64,000 bases of DNA from an uncultured Roseovarius sp. (GTDB taxonomy: Bacteria > Pseudomonadota > Alphaproteobacteria > Rhodobacterales > Rhodobacteraceae): the NCBI RefSeq assembly GCF_947489715.1, contig NZ_CANLER010000001.1, forward strand, positions 558,001-622,000, written 5' to 3'. A program made the translations under genes and the position numbers. Positions 16,641 through 25,568 of this stretch are shown here, in pieces. Numbering within the stretch: the stretch's first letter is position 1; the number at the start of each line of letters is the position of its first letter. The notes beneath the pieces were generated by a model. It saw only the letters and a program-made list of their open reading frames with translations. It did no database searches and was not told where the DNA came from.

Positions 16641-17699
16641 ATGAAGTTCCTCGCTGGCTTTTCAACCTGGCTTTTTACGGCTGCTCTGGCAGCACCTGTC
16701 CATGGGCTGGACGATTGGGCGTTGGAACGCTGGCTGACGCCCATGGATTATGCCAGCGATACCGAGTCCATCCGGTACAGCCGCATTGAATCGGCCTCGC
16801 AAGACTGGAACCTGTGTGTCGCCTATCCGCATCTCAAGGATGCCTACTGGCTGAGCGTCAATTATGGCATGGTTCAGGAGGCGCGGCGACTGGGGGTCTC
16901 CTTCAGGCTGGTTGAGGCAGGTGGCTATCCCAATATCGACCGTCAGATTGAACAGATCACAGAATGCATGCGCGAGGGTGCGGATGCACTGGTCATCGGC
17001 ACCGTGTCTTATGACGGGTTGACCGAAACCTTGCTTGAGATCGCACAGGGCAGACCGGTGATCGCGACGGTAAATGATATTGCCAGCGATGGAATCAGCG
17101 CAAAATCGGGCGTGTCCTGGGTGCAGATGGGTGCCGCGGCGGGTCTGGCCATCGCCAAGCGACATCCAAAGGGCAGCCCGCCGGTCAAGCTGGCCTGGTT
17201 TCCGGGCCCCGAAGGTGCGGGCTGGGTCAGGTTCGTCCAGCAGGGGTTCGAAGAAGCATTACAACAAAGCTCAGCCCGGATTGTCGTGACGAAATGGGGC
17301 GATACCGGCCGTGAAATTCAGGTCCGGCTTGTCGAAGAGGCGCTGATCGAACGTCCGGATGTCGATTATATCGTTGGCAGCGCCCCAGCCGCCGAGGCCG
17401 CGGTTTCAATTCTTCGCGCCCGGGGACTGAGCGACAAGATCGGGATCGTGTCCGATTACATGACCCATGCGGTGTTTCGAGGCATTCGTCGCGGCCGCAT
17501 TCTTTCTGCGCCAACGGATTTTCCCGTCCTGCAGGGTCAACTGGCGATAGAGCAGGCAGTACGGGCCTTGGAAGGGAAGCTTGAGATTTCCCATGTCGGC
17601 CCGCGTGTCGTCATCGTCGACCGCGATAATCTGGACGAGATTGGGGCCGACGGGTCGCTGGCCCCTCCGGCATTTCAACCGATGTTTCGGCTGAACTAG
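16641..17699 (+). CDS. torT: TorT-like periplasmic binding protein
   Basis: 352 residues with a signal peptide (MKFLAGFSTWLFTAALAAPVHG) and a type 1 periplasmic-binding fold. Blocks include LCVAYPHLKDAYWLSVNYGMVQ, with TVSYDGL and NDIAS in the ligand-cleft regions. The conserved YPHLKDAYW stretch and the position beside torS identify a TorT-type protein, which binds TMAO and switches TorS signalling in E. coli. The ligand here could be TMAO or a related compound and is not proven. It is followed by the convergent guaD. Confidence 0.8.
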   Translation: MKFLAGFSTWLFTAALAAPVHGLDDWALERWLTPMDYASDTESIRYSRIESASQDWNLCVAYPHLKDAYWLSVNYGMVQEARRLGVSFRLVEAGGYPNIDRQIEQITECMREGADALVIGTVSYDGLTETLLEIAQGRPVIATVNDIASDGISAKSGVSWVQMGAAAGLAIAKRHPKGSPPVKLAWFPGPEGAGWVRFVQQGFEEALQQSSARIVVTKWGDTGREIQVRLVEEALIERPDVDYIVGSAPAAEAAVSILRARGLSDKIGIVSDYMTHAVFRGIRRGRILSAPTDFPVLQGQLAIEQAVRALEGKLEISHVGPRVVIVDRDNLDEIGADGSLAPPAFQPMFRLN

Positions 17700-17756
17700 G
17701 TTTGATGCCGTTTGCGGCCCTGCAATAGCGACGTGATGCTTTAGGGGTGTGAGCTG

Positions 17757-19046
17757 CTACGCCACGGGGCGGCCAGCGATCCAGACCTGACGGATCGCGC
17801 GGTCGTCGCCCATCATGATGGTGGGAAAGATGGCTTCCCATAGATCATCGGCCTGGGCGTGACGCTGGGCGATGGCAGGGGTGGAGGCGAGGTTGATCGC
17901 GATCACGTCGGCCTCGGTGCCCGGTTGGATATTGCCGATCACACCGTTCATATGCAGGGTTTCCGCCGACCCGACCGTGGCCAGCCACATCAGTTGTGCC
18001 GGATGCAGCGCGGTGCCGGTCAATTGTCCGATCTCATAGGCGGCAGCCATGGTGCGCAGCATCGAAAAGCTGGATCCGCCGCCGGTATCGGTGGCCAGCC
18101 CCACGCGCAGCCCCTCGGCGATGCGCGCGGCGGTATTGAAAAGGCCCGAACCGATGAAGGTGTTCGAGGTGGGGCAGTGGATCAGCGCGCCACCCACCTC
18201 GCGCAAGCGGTCGCGTTCGCGATCCTCAAGATAGATCGCATGGCCATAAAGCCCGCGCGCCCCCAGAAGGCCGTGCGCTTCGTAGGTATCGAGATAATCG
18301 CGCGCCTGCGGGTAGAGCGACCGGACCCAGTCGATCTCGTCGGTCTGCTCGCTCAGATGGGTCTGCATCAGGCAATCGGGATGCTCGGACCAGAGCGCGC
18401 CCATCGCCGCAAGCTGTTCGGGCGTCGAGGTAGGGGAGAACCGCGGCGTGATCGCATAAGACAGCCGGTCGACCCCATGCCATTTTTCCAGCAGGGCCTT
18501 GCTGTCGTCATAACCCGATTGCGCGGTGTCGCGCAGCCCCTCGGGCGCGTTGCGGTCCATGCAGGTCTTGCCGGCAAAGACACGCTGTCCCCGGGTCTGC
18601 GCGGCGGTGAAAAACGCGTCAACGCTTTCGGGGTGGATGGTGCAGTAGCTGCAAACGGTTGTCGTGCCATTCGCAAGGGTCAGATCAAGATAACGGCCCG
18701 CGATTTCAGTGGCATAGGTGGCATCTTTAAACTTCATTTCCTCGGGGAAAGTATAGCTGTTCAACCAGTCGATCAGACGTTTGCCCCAGCTGGCGATCAT
18801 CGCCGTCTGCGGGTAATGCACATGGGCATCGACAAAGCCCGCCATGATCAGCGCGTCGGCCTGATCCTGCAGTTCAGCCCCGGGGGCCATCGCCTGCATT
18901 CGCGCGCGCGATCCGGTCGCCGTGATCCGGCCACCCTGCATCAGCACCGCCTCGGTCACCTCTGCCGCGCCCGCCGGATCGCCGTCAAACGGTGAGCGGG
19001 TGAAGGACAGGACCTGGCCGGTCAGGATGGTATCGGGATGGGTCAT
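17757..19046 (-). CDS. guaD: Guanine deaminase
   Basis: 429 residues from ATG 19046; an upstream in-frame ATG at 19097 would add 17 unlikely residues. It is an amidohydrolase with the metal motif in GFVDAHVHYPQTAMIASWG, the guanine-deaminase block LIDWLNSYTFPEEMKF, HLSEQTDE, and a metal Asp in ATDTGGGSSFSML. It converts guanine to xanthine and ammonia in the cytoplasm. No other purine catabolism gene is adjacent. It is divergent from mgtE across a 134-bp intergenic region. Confidence 0.9.
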   Translation of the reverse strand: MTHPDTILTGQVLSFTRSPFDGDPAGAAEVTEAVLMQGGRITATGSRARMQAMAPGAELQDQADALIMAGFVDAHVHYPQTAMIASWGKRLIDWLNSYTFPEEMKFKDATYATEIAGRYLDLTLANGTTTVCSYCTIHPESVDAFFTAAQTRGQRVFAGKTCMDRNAPEGLRDTAQSGYDDSKALLEKWHGVDRLSYAITPRFSPTSTPEQLAAMGALWSEHPDCLMQTHLSEQTDEIDWVRSLYPQARDYLDTYEAHGLLGARGLYGHAIYLEDRERDRLREVGGALIHCPTSNTFIGSGLFNTAARIAEGLRVGLATDTGGGSSFSMLRTMAAAYEIGQLTGTALHPAQLMWLATVGSAETLHMNGVIGNIQPGTEADVIAINLASTPAIAQRHAQADDLWEAIFPTIMMGDDRAIRQVWIAGRPVA

Positions 19047-19180
19047 GGCGCCATGCGCTCCTGTTTGATTGCCGCCAGACAGGATACGCATCGCCAATCA
19101 CAAGGTAAATCTGCCTATTTTCATTGTTTTCCCGAAGCTGCTTCTTTAATCCTCAAGGCAATCACGAAGTGGAGGGGCGC

Positions 19181-20611
19181 ATGGCCGACGAACTTGACCA
19201 ACACGACCCCGACAAGGACCGCCCCGAGGACGATCGTGAAGACAAGCGCGAGGATGAGCGCGAGGAAGACGCCTATCTGCTGAACCCGCAGGCGGTGGCG
19301 CGGATCATCCAGGCGGTCGATCTGGGCGATCAGCAGCTTTTGTGGGACGAGATGGAGCCGCTGCACGCGGCCGACATCGCCGACCTTCTGGAACAGATCA
19401 GCGCCTTTGACCGCCGCCGCCTGGTCGAACTTTACGGCGAGGAGTTCGACGGCGATCTGCTGACCGAACTGGACGATTCGATCCGCGAGGAAGTGATCGG
19501 CATCCTCCATCCCGAGGTTCTGGCCGAGGCGGTGCGCGAACTTGATTCCGACGATGTGGTCGATCTGGTCGAGGATCTGGAGGACGCGCAGCAAAACGCC
19601 ATCCTCGAAGTGTTGGAAGACAGCGACAGGCTGGCCGTCCGGCAATCGCTGACCTATCCGGAATATTCCGCCGGCCGTCTGATGCAGCGCGAAGTGGTGA
19701 TGGCGCCCGAGCACTGGAATGTCGGCGAAGCCATTGATTACATGCGCAATCAGGACGATCTGCCGGAACAATTCTACCACATTATCCTGGTCGACCCCAA
19801 GCTGCGCCCGGTGGGCAACGTGATGCTGGGCAAGATCATGGCCTCACCCCGTGTGGTGATGCTGACCTCACTGGTCGAAGAGACGTTTCACACCATCCCC
19901 GTCACACAGGACGAGGAAGACGTGGCCTATGCCTTCAACCAGTATCATCTGATCTCGGCCCCCGTCGTAGACGAAAATGAACGGCTGGTGGGCGTGATCA
20001 CCATCGACGACGCGATGGTCGTGCTGGATGAAGAACACGAGGAAGACATCCTGCGCCTTGCCGGTGTTGGTGAAAGCAGCCTCAGCGACAAGGTGATCGA
20101 CACCACCAAGCGGCGATTCCCCTGGTTGGCGGTCAATCTGGTTACGGCGATCCTGGCCTCGCTGGTCATCGCCCAGTTCGAGATGGCGATCGCGCAACTT
20201 GTGGCGCTGGCGGTCCTGATGCCGATCGTGGCGTCGATGGGTGGCAATGCCGGCACGCAAAGTCTGACGGTGGCGGTGCGTGCGATTGCCACCAAGGATT
20301 TGACCTCGAGCAACGTGTGGCGGGTCATCCGCCGCGAATGCATGGTCGGGCTGATCAACGGGCTGATCTTTGCCGTGGTCATGGGCGTCGTTGGCGTGCT
20401 GTGGTTCGGCGGGCCGGAACTGGGATATGTGATCGCCGCCGCAATGGTGATCAATCTGGTCGTTGCCGGGTTTGCGGGCACGGTCATTCCGGTGATCCTC
20501 GACCGTGTGGGTGTTGACCCGGCTCTGGCCTCGGGCGCGTTTGTCACGACGGTCACGGATGTGGTCGGGTTTTTCGCCTTTCTGGGGCTGGCGGCGGCGG
20601 TGCTACTATGA
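19181..20611 (+). CDS. mgtE: Magnesium transporter MgtE
   Basis: 476 residues from ATG 19181, which has GGAGG 8 nt upstream. A very acidic/basic N-terminal tail is followed by the MgtE N domain (about 30-130), a CBS pair (about 135-265, RLMQREVV and VGVITIDDAM), and five membrane segments with the family motif PIVASMGGNAGTQSL. It forms a gated Mg2+ channel whose cytoplasmic domains sense Mg2+. I saw no Mg riboswitch in the short leader. The stop overlaps the cyclo-ligase start by 4 bp. Confidence 0.92.
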   Translation: MADELDQHDPDKDRPEDDREDKREDEREEDAYLLNPQAVARIIQAVDLGDQQLLWDEMEPLHAADIADLLEQISAFDRRRLVELYGEEFDGDLLTELDDSIREEVIGILHPEVLAEAVRELDSDDVVDLVEDLEDAQQNAILEVLEDSDRLAVRQSLTYPEYSAGRLMQREVVMAPEHWNVGEAIDYMRNQDDLPEQFYHIILVDPKLRPVGNVMLGKIMASPRVVMLTSLVEETFHTIPVTQDEEDVAYAFNQYHLISAPVVDENERLVGVITIDDAMVVLDEEHEEDILRLAGVGESSLSDKVIDTTKRRFPWLAVNLVTAILASLVIAQFEMAIAQLVALAVLMPIVASMGGNAGTQSLTVAVRAIATKDLTSSNVWRVIRRECMVGLINGLIFAVVMGVVGVLWFGGPELGYVIAAAMVINLVVAGFAGTVIPVILDRVGVDPALASGAFVTTVTDVVGFFAFLGLAAAVLL

Positions 20612-21165
20612 GCGATTTGCAGGCAATCAAGGATGCGGCGCGCAAGGCGGCCTTTGCCCGGCGCAAGCTGGCGCATGAGGCCGCAGGCCCCGGCCGTGCA
20701 GCGCTGTTATCGGGGGTTCTGGCGGGCCATCGCGGTGTGCCGATGTCGGGCTTCATGGCGATCCGGACCGAGATTGATCCGTTGCCCGCGATGGAGGAGG
20801 CCGCCGCCCACGGACCTGTCGGTGTGCCGGTGATTGAGCGCCTTGGCCTGCCGCTGAAATTTTCCCGGTGGGAGCCGGGCTGCGCGCTGAAGGACGGCCC
20901 GTTCGGGGCGATGATCCCGGCGGTGGACAATTTCTTTGAGCCGGAAATACTGGTGGTGCCACTTGTGGCGTTTGACCGCAATGGCGGGCGGCTGGGTTAT
21001 GGCGGCGGTTTCTATGACCGCACGATCGAGCTTTTGCGGGCCAGGCGCCCGACGCTGGCCATCGGGTTCGCCTATGCCGCGCAGGAGGCCGAGAACCTGC
21101 CACTGGAACCCACGGATCAGCCGCTGGACATGATGGTGACCGAGAATGAGGTGATCACCTTCTAG
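20608..21165 (+). CDS. 5-formyltetrahydrofolate cyclo-ligase
   Basis: 185 residues with the family signature GRLGYGGGFYDRTIELLR near the C-terminus and an N-terminal ARKAAFARRKLAHEA helix. It uses ATP to convert 5-formyl-THF to 5,10-methenyl-THF in one-carbon metabolism. It is translationally coupled to mgtE (ATGA). In many proteobacteria this gene (fau/ygfA) lies next to the 6S RNA gene. A strongly structured 136-bp element lies 134 bp downstream here, which is why that element deserves checking. Confidence 0.88.
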   Translation: MSDLQAIKDAARKAAFARRKLAHEAAGPGRAALLSGVLAGHRGVPMSGFMAIRTEIDPLPAMEEAAAHGPVGVPVIERLGLPLKFSRWEPGCALKDGPFGAMIPAVDNFFEPEILVVPLVAFDRNGGRLGYGGGFYDRTIELLRARRPTLAIGFAYAAQEAENLPLEPTDQPLDMMVTENEVITF

Positions 21166-21525
21166 CGACGCAATCGCCCAGCATGCGGCGTGTTTTCGGT
21201 GATGCCTGTTGGTTGGATATGTAGTGTCTTTTGTTTGGATATGCGGACGAGACAAACATTCGATCCCGCCACCCCGCCCGGAATCAAGCCGCAGGCGCCG
21301 GGCGAGCGCCGGACCGTCCCGACGGGCTGGCGCTTCTGTGAGGTTCGCGCGTTCCGGTGAAGGAGGGGGGATTAGGCGAGGATAAAGTGCCACGCTGATA
21401 CGTTTCAGCGCCACCCCACGGTCCGGCGCTCGCCCTCAGTTCATGGTCAATAATCGGACGCAAAGCGCTTGTCCTCATCTCTCTGATCAGGTGATGTGGC
21501 AGCGACACCTGTGAGAGGACAGCCA
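21166..21525. other. 360-bp intergenic region with a structured element
   Basis: There is no supported protein gene. It contains two TTGGATATG copies near 21212-21242 and the 18-bp inverted-repeat element at 21300-21435. The last 15 bp hold the ribosome-binding site of the OsmC-like gene (GAGAGGAC). Confidence 0.55.
21300..21435. repeat. 136-bp element bounded by a perfect 18-bp inverted repeat
   Basis: The arms GGGCGAGCGCCGGACCGT (21300-21317) and ACGGTCCGGCGCTCGCCC (21418-21435) are exact inverses. The 100-nt interior holds further hairpins, for example CGCTGA-TACGTT-TCAGCG and CCCGACGGG. A transcript of either strand would fold into a long closed rod. It may be a structured RNA (a 6S-like RNA next to the folate gene is one idea) or a MITE-like dispersed palindrome. 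No target-site duplication was seen. Confidence 0.6.
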
Positions 21526-21999
21526 ATGGCCGAACATGACTATACCGCCCGCGTGGTCTGGACCGGGAACCGGGGGCAGGGCACGACCAGCTACCGCGCC
21601 TATGACCGGACCTGGAATGTGGAAACGCCGGGCAAGCCGGTGATCCCTTGTTCGAACGACCCATTGCTGGGGGGCGATCCGACCCTGCATAATCCCGAGG
21701 ATCTGCTGATTGCCAGCTTAAGTGCCTGCCATATGCTGTGGTACCTGCATCTGGCCAGCGATGCGGGCATCGTCGTGCAGTCCTATGCCGATGATCCGCT
21801 GGCAGTGGGAGAGACCGACAAGACTGGTGCCAGCCGCTTTCTGCGCGCCACGCTGCGCCCTCAGATCACCGTGCCCGACGGCACCGATCTGGCGCTGGCC
21901 GATACGATCCACCACCAGATACACAAGACCTGCTTCATCGCGCGCTCGGTCAATTTTCCGGTCGATTACGACGCACGCTACCTGACGGCGGACGCTTAG
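21526..21999 (+). CDS. OsmC-like family protein
   Basis: 157 residues from ATG 21526 with GAGAGGAC upstream. OsmC-type fold features are seen: NPEDLLIASLSACHMLWYLHLA with the first catalytic Cys, and HKTCFIARSVNFPVDYD with the second Cys. The pair reduces organic hydroperoxides in characterised OsmC/Ohr proteins. Which branch this one belongs to is not certain. It is followed by the YmdB-type gene after 39 bp. Confidence 0.78.
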   Translation: MAEHDYTARVVWTGNRGQGTTSYRAYDRTWNVETPGKPVIPCSNDPLLGGDPTLHNPEDLLIASLSACHMLWYLHLASDAGIVVQSYADDPLAVGETDKTGASRFLRATLRPQITVPDGTDLALADTIHHQIHKTCFIARSVNFPVDYDARYLTADA

Positions 22000-22038
22000 G
22001 GCTTGCGCATGGGCGTTCTGCCGCCTACGGCTTGACCC

Positions 22039-22851
22039 ATGAAGATCTTGTTTTTAGGCGATGTTATGGGCCGCGCCGGGCGCAAGGCCGTGACCGAGAT
22101 GCTGCCGCGTCTGCGCGAAGACTGGCGGCTGGATTTCGTGGTGATCAACGGCGAAAACGCCACCGGCGGCATGGGGCTGAGCGGGGCGCATGCCAAGGTG
22201 CTGCTCGAGGCCGGGGCCGATTGCGTCACCCTGGGCGATCATGCTTTCGACCAGAAGGACATGCTGCAATTCATCGAAGGTGAGCCGCGGATCCTGCGGC
22301 CGGTCAACTTTGCCAAGGGCGCGCCGGGGCGAGGCCACCGGGTATTCTCGGACCGGCGTGGGCGCAAGGTTCTGGTGGCACAGGTGCTGGGGCAGGTGTT
22401 CATGAAACGTGCCTTTGACGATCCGTTCTCGGCCGTGGATCAGGTGTTGCGCAGCCATCCACTGGGCGGCGCGGTGCAGGCGACAATCGTCGATGTGCAT
22501 TGCGAAGCCACCAGCGAGAAGATGGGCATGGGCCATTATTGCGATGGCCGCGCCAGCGTGGTCGTGGGCACCCATACCCATGTGCCCACGGGTGACGCGC
22601 AGATCCTGCCCGGCGGCACGGCGTTCCAGTCCGATGCGGGTATGTGCGGCGACTATCTGAGCGTTATCGGTATGGACAAGGCCGAACCCATGCGCCGCTT
22701 CGTCACCGGCATGCCCAAGGCGCGGTTCACCCCGGCGCTGGGCGACGCGACGCTGTCGGGGCTTTATGTCGAGACCGATGACAAGACCGGGCAGGCCACA
22801 GCGGTGCATATGGTCCGTCAGGGCGGCAGGCTGGCGCAGGCGGGGCCGTGA
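22039..22851 (+). CDS. TIGR00282/YmdB-type metallophosphoesterase
   Basis: 270 residues with the YmdB pattern: MKILFLGDVMGRAGRKAV, INGENATGG, VDVHCEATSEKMGMG and VVGTHTHVPTGD. These motifs hold the two-metal site. In B. subtilis the homologue hydrolyses 2',3'-cyclic nucleotides. The block that reads GNHxWD in B. subtilis YmdB is GDHAFDQKD here, so the metal-ligand Asn is an Asp. It is coupled to the following DMT gene by a GTGA overlap. Confidence 0.85.
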   Translation: MKILFLGDVMGRAGRKAVTEMLPRLREDWRLDFVVINGENATGGMGLSGAHAKVLLEAGADCVTLGDHAFDQKDMLQFIEGEPRILRPVNFAKGAPGRGHRVFSDRRGRKVLVAQVLGQVFMKRAFDDPFSAVDQVLRSHPLGGAVQATIVDVHCEATSEKMGMGHYCDGRASVVVGTHTHVPTGDAQILPGGTAFQSDAGMCGDYLSVIGMDKAEPMRRFVTGMPKARFTPALGDATLSGLYVETDDKTGQATAVHMVRQGGRLAQAGP

Positions 22852-23789
22852 ACGCCTCGCTCTACGGGTTTCTCGTGCTGATGGGCGCGGGCTGGGGGCT
22901 GTCTGTCCCGCTGTCGAAAATCGCCGTTAGCACCGGGCACCAGCCTTTTGGGCTGATCTTCTGGCAGCTTTTCATCGTTGTGGTCGTGCTGGGCGCGATC
23001 TGTGCCTGGCGCGGCAAACGCGTGGAACTGGGGCGTCGCTACTGGCGTTTACTGATCATGGTGGCCCTCACCGGTGCTGTTCTGCCGGATATCTTCTTTT
23101 ACCTTTCTGCCGCCCGTCTGCCCGGCGGGGTGATGTCGATCATCATCTCAAGCGTACCGATGTTTTCACTGCCCATCGCGCTGGCCATGGGGAACGAGGA
23201 TTTCGCCTGGCGCCGGCTGGCGGGCCTGATGGTCGGACTGACGGGCATCCTGCTGCTGATGGGCCCCGAGGCCAGCCTGCCGGATCGCGCGATGGCGGCC
23301 TTTGTGCCCATCGCCTTGCTGGCACCGATGCTATATGCGACCGAAGGGAACCTGGTGGCCAGATGGGGCACACAGGGGCTTGATTCCGTGCAGGTCATTC
23401 TGGGGGCGTCGATCCTGGGGATGGTGCTGTCCCTGCCGCTGGCGCTGATCAGCGGGCAATGGATCAACCCGCTGGCGAGCTTCGGCCTGCCCGAGATCGC
23501 CCTTGTCGGCGCCGCGACCCTGCATGCCATCGTCTATGCGGCCTATGTCTGGATGGTCGGGCGGGCCGGGTCGGTCTTTACGGCGCAGACCAGCTATCTG
23601 GTGACAGGCTTTGGCGTGGTCTGGTCGCTTGTGTTGCTGAAGGAAAGTTATTCCCCTTTCGTCTGGGCCGCGCTGGCGATGATGCTGATGGGTATGTTCC
23701 TTGTGCAACCCCGGCGCAGCATCCTGCTTGCCCCCGGCGCGGGCATCGGGGAAGGTGACGACAGATCGCAAGAGGACCGACCGGTTTGA
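22848..23789 (+). CDS. DMT-family (EamA) transporter
   Basis: 313 residues from a GTG start that overlaps the upstream stop. Ten hydrophobic segments form two EamA repeats, followed by a short charged tail (GEGDDRSQEDRPV). It is an inner-membrane exporter of unknown substrate. The stop overlaps the TTG start of the SLC13 permease, so four genes from the YmdB-type gene to the next EamA are packed almost without gaps. Confidence 0.8.
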   Translation: MNASLYGFLVLMGAGWGLSVPLSKIAVSTGHQPFGLIFWQLFIVVVVLGAICAWRGKRVELGRRYWRLLIMVALTGAVLPDIFFYLSAARLPGGVMSIIISSVPMFSLPIALAMGNEDFAWRRLAGLMVGLTGILLLMGPEASLPDRAMAAFVPIALLAPMLYATEGNLVARWGTQGLDSVQVILGASILGMVLSLPLALISGQWINPLASFGLPEIALVGAATLHAIVYAAYVWMVGRAGSVFTAQTSYLVTGFGVVWSLVLLKESYSPFVWAALAMMLMGMFLVQPRRSILLAPGAGIGEGDDRSQEDRPV

Positions 23790-25567
23790 TCCAGCTTTTT
23801 GATATCTCGCAAACCACGCAGGGCCTGATGGCGCTGGGCGTCGTGGCGTTGATGTTCATCCTTTTCGTGCGCGAATCCTATCCCACCGAAGTGGTGGCGA
23901 TCAGCGGTGCAGCGCTGCTGCTGGCGCTGGGGCTCTTGCCCTACGAGGCCGCGCTGAACGTGCTGTCGAATCCGGCCCCCTGGACCATCGCCGCAATGTT
24001 CATCGTCATGGGCGCGCTGGTGCGCACCGGGGCGCTGGATGCCTTTACCTCGATCGCGGACAGGCAGGCGCGGGTCAATCCCAAGATGGCGATCCTGATG
24101 CTGATGATCTTTGTCGTCGTCTCGTCGGCATTTGTGTCCAACACGCCGGTGGTGGTGGTGATGATCCCGGTCTTTGTGCAACTGGCGCGTTCACTGGGCA
24201 TACCGGCGTCGAAACTGCTGATCCCGCTAAGCTATGCGGCCATTCTGGGCGGCACGCTGACGCTGATCGGCACCTCGACCAACCTGCTGGTGGACGGTGT
24301 GGCACGCGCAGAGGGGCTGGAACCCTTCTCGATTTTCGAGGTCACGCCGCTGGGCATCGCGCTGGTCCTCTGGGGCGCGATCTATCTGCGGTTCATCGGG
24401 CCGCTTCTGCTGCCCGCCCGCGATAGCATGGCCGATATGCTGTCGGACCGCAGCAAGATGAAATTCTTTACCGAGGCCGTCGTCCCGCCCGATTCCAACC
24501 TTGTCGGGCGCGAGGTTACCGGCGTGCAACTCTTCAAACGCGAAGGCGTGCGGCTGGTTGACGTGATCCGGGGCGATCTGTCGCTCAGGCGGAACCTTCA
24601 GGGTGTTGAATTGCAGGTCGGGGACCGGGTGGTGCTGCGCACCCAGATGACCGAACTGCTGAGCCTGCAACGCGACAAGAGCCTCAAGCGCGTCGATCAG
24701 GTATCCGCGGTTGAAACCACCACGGTCGAGGTGCTGATCACACCGGGCTGCAAGATGGTCGGTCGCAGCCTGGGCACGCTGCGTCTGCGGCGGCGTTACG
24801 GGGTCTATCCGCTGGCCGTGCACCGCCGGAACCAGAATATCGGGCGGCAACTGGACGATCTGATCGTCCGGGTGGGCGATACGCTGCTGCTGGAAGGCTC
24901 GCCCGAGGATATCCAGCGCCTGTCGCGGGACATGGATATGGTCGATGTCTCACACCCCTCTGCACGGGCCTATCGTAGGGGCCATGCGCCCATCGCCATC
25001 GCCGCGCTGGTGGGGATCGTCGCGCTGGCGGGGTTCGGTGTGGCGCCGATCTTTTTCCTGGCCGTTCTGGCGGTGGCGCTGATTTTCCTGACCCGCTGCA
25101 TCGACGCGGACGAGGCGTTTTCCTTTGTCGATGGCCGGCTGCTGGCGCTGATCTTCTCGATGCTTGCGGTCGGCGCGGCATTGCAGGCATCGGGCGCGGT
25201 CATGCTCATTGTCGAGGTCATCGCGCCGGCGCTGTCGATGCTGCCGGGGGTGATGATCATCTGGGCGATCTACCTTCTGACCTCGATCCTGACGGAACTG
25301 GTTTCAAACAACGCTGTCGCCGTCGTCGTCACGCCCATCGCCATCGGGCTGGCCGATGCGATGGGCATCGACGCGCGGCCCTTGGTGGTGGCGGTGATGG
25401 TCGCCGCCAGCGCCAGTTTCGCCACGCCCATCGGCTATCAGACCAATACGCTGGTTTACGGGCCGGGCGGGTATCGTTTTACCGATTTCATGCGCGTGGG
25501 CATCCCACTGAACCTGACCGTGGGCATGCTGGCAAGCTTCCTGATCCCGATGATCTGGCCGCTTTAG
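23786..25567 (+). CDS. SLC13/DASS-type permease with two RCK-C domains
   Basis: 593 residues from a TTG start overlapping the previous stop. N-terminal and C-terminal membrane halves (about 10-215 and 395-590) flank a soluble insert (about 225-375) with two TrkA-C/RCK-C-like domains (GREVTGVQLFKREGVRLVD and VGRSLGTLRLRRRYGVYPL). Family motifs include the SNTPVVV and GTSTNLLVDG clefts. Such proteins carry sulfate, dicarboxylates or related anions with Na+, and the RCK-C domains probably regulate transport. The substrate is not determined. Confidence 0.85.
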   Translation: MIQLFDISQTTQGLMALGVVALMFILFVRESYPTEVVAISGAALLLALGLLPYEAALNVLSNPAPWTIAAMFIVMGALVRTGALDAFTSIADRQARVNPKMAILMLMIFVVVSSAFVSNTPVVVVMIPVFVQLARSLGIPASKLLIPLSYAAILGGTLTLIGTSTNLLVDGVARAEGLEPFSIFEVTPLGIALVLWGAIYLRFIGPLLLPARDSMADMLSDRSKMKFFTEAVVPPDSNLVGREVTGVQLFKREGVRLVDVIRGDLSLRRNLQGVELQVGDRVVLRTQMTELLSLQRDKSLKRVDQVSAVETTTVEVLITPGCKMVGRSLGTLRLRRRYGVYPLAVHRRNQNIGRQLDDLIVRVGDTLLLEGSPEDIQRLSRDMDMVDVSHPSARAYRRGHAPIAIAALVGIVALAGFGVAPIFFLAVLAVALIFLTRCIDADEAFSFVDGRLLALIFSMLAVGAALQASGAVMLIVEVIAPALSMLPGVMIIWAIYLLTSILTELVSNNAVAVVVTPIAIGLADAMGIDARPLVVAVMVAASASFATPIGYQTNTLVYGPGGYRFTDFMRVGIPLNLTVGMLASFLIPMIWPL

Positions 25568-25568
25568 A

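Noticed and set aside
21284..21664. Minus-strand frame of 126 codons over the 136-bp inverted-repeat element
   Set aside because: It is low-complexity Pro/Ser/Arg-rich, overlaps the OsmC-like start and has no ribosome-binding site; better explained by the repeat.
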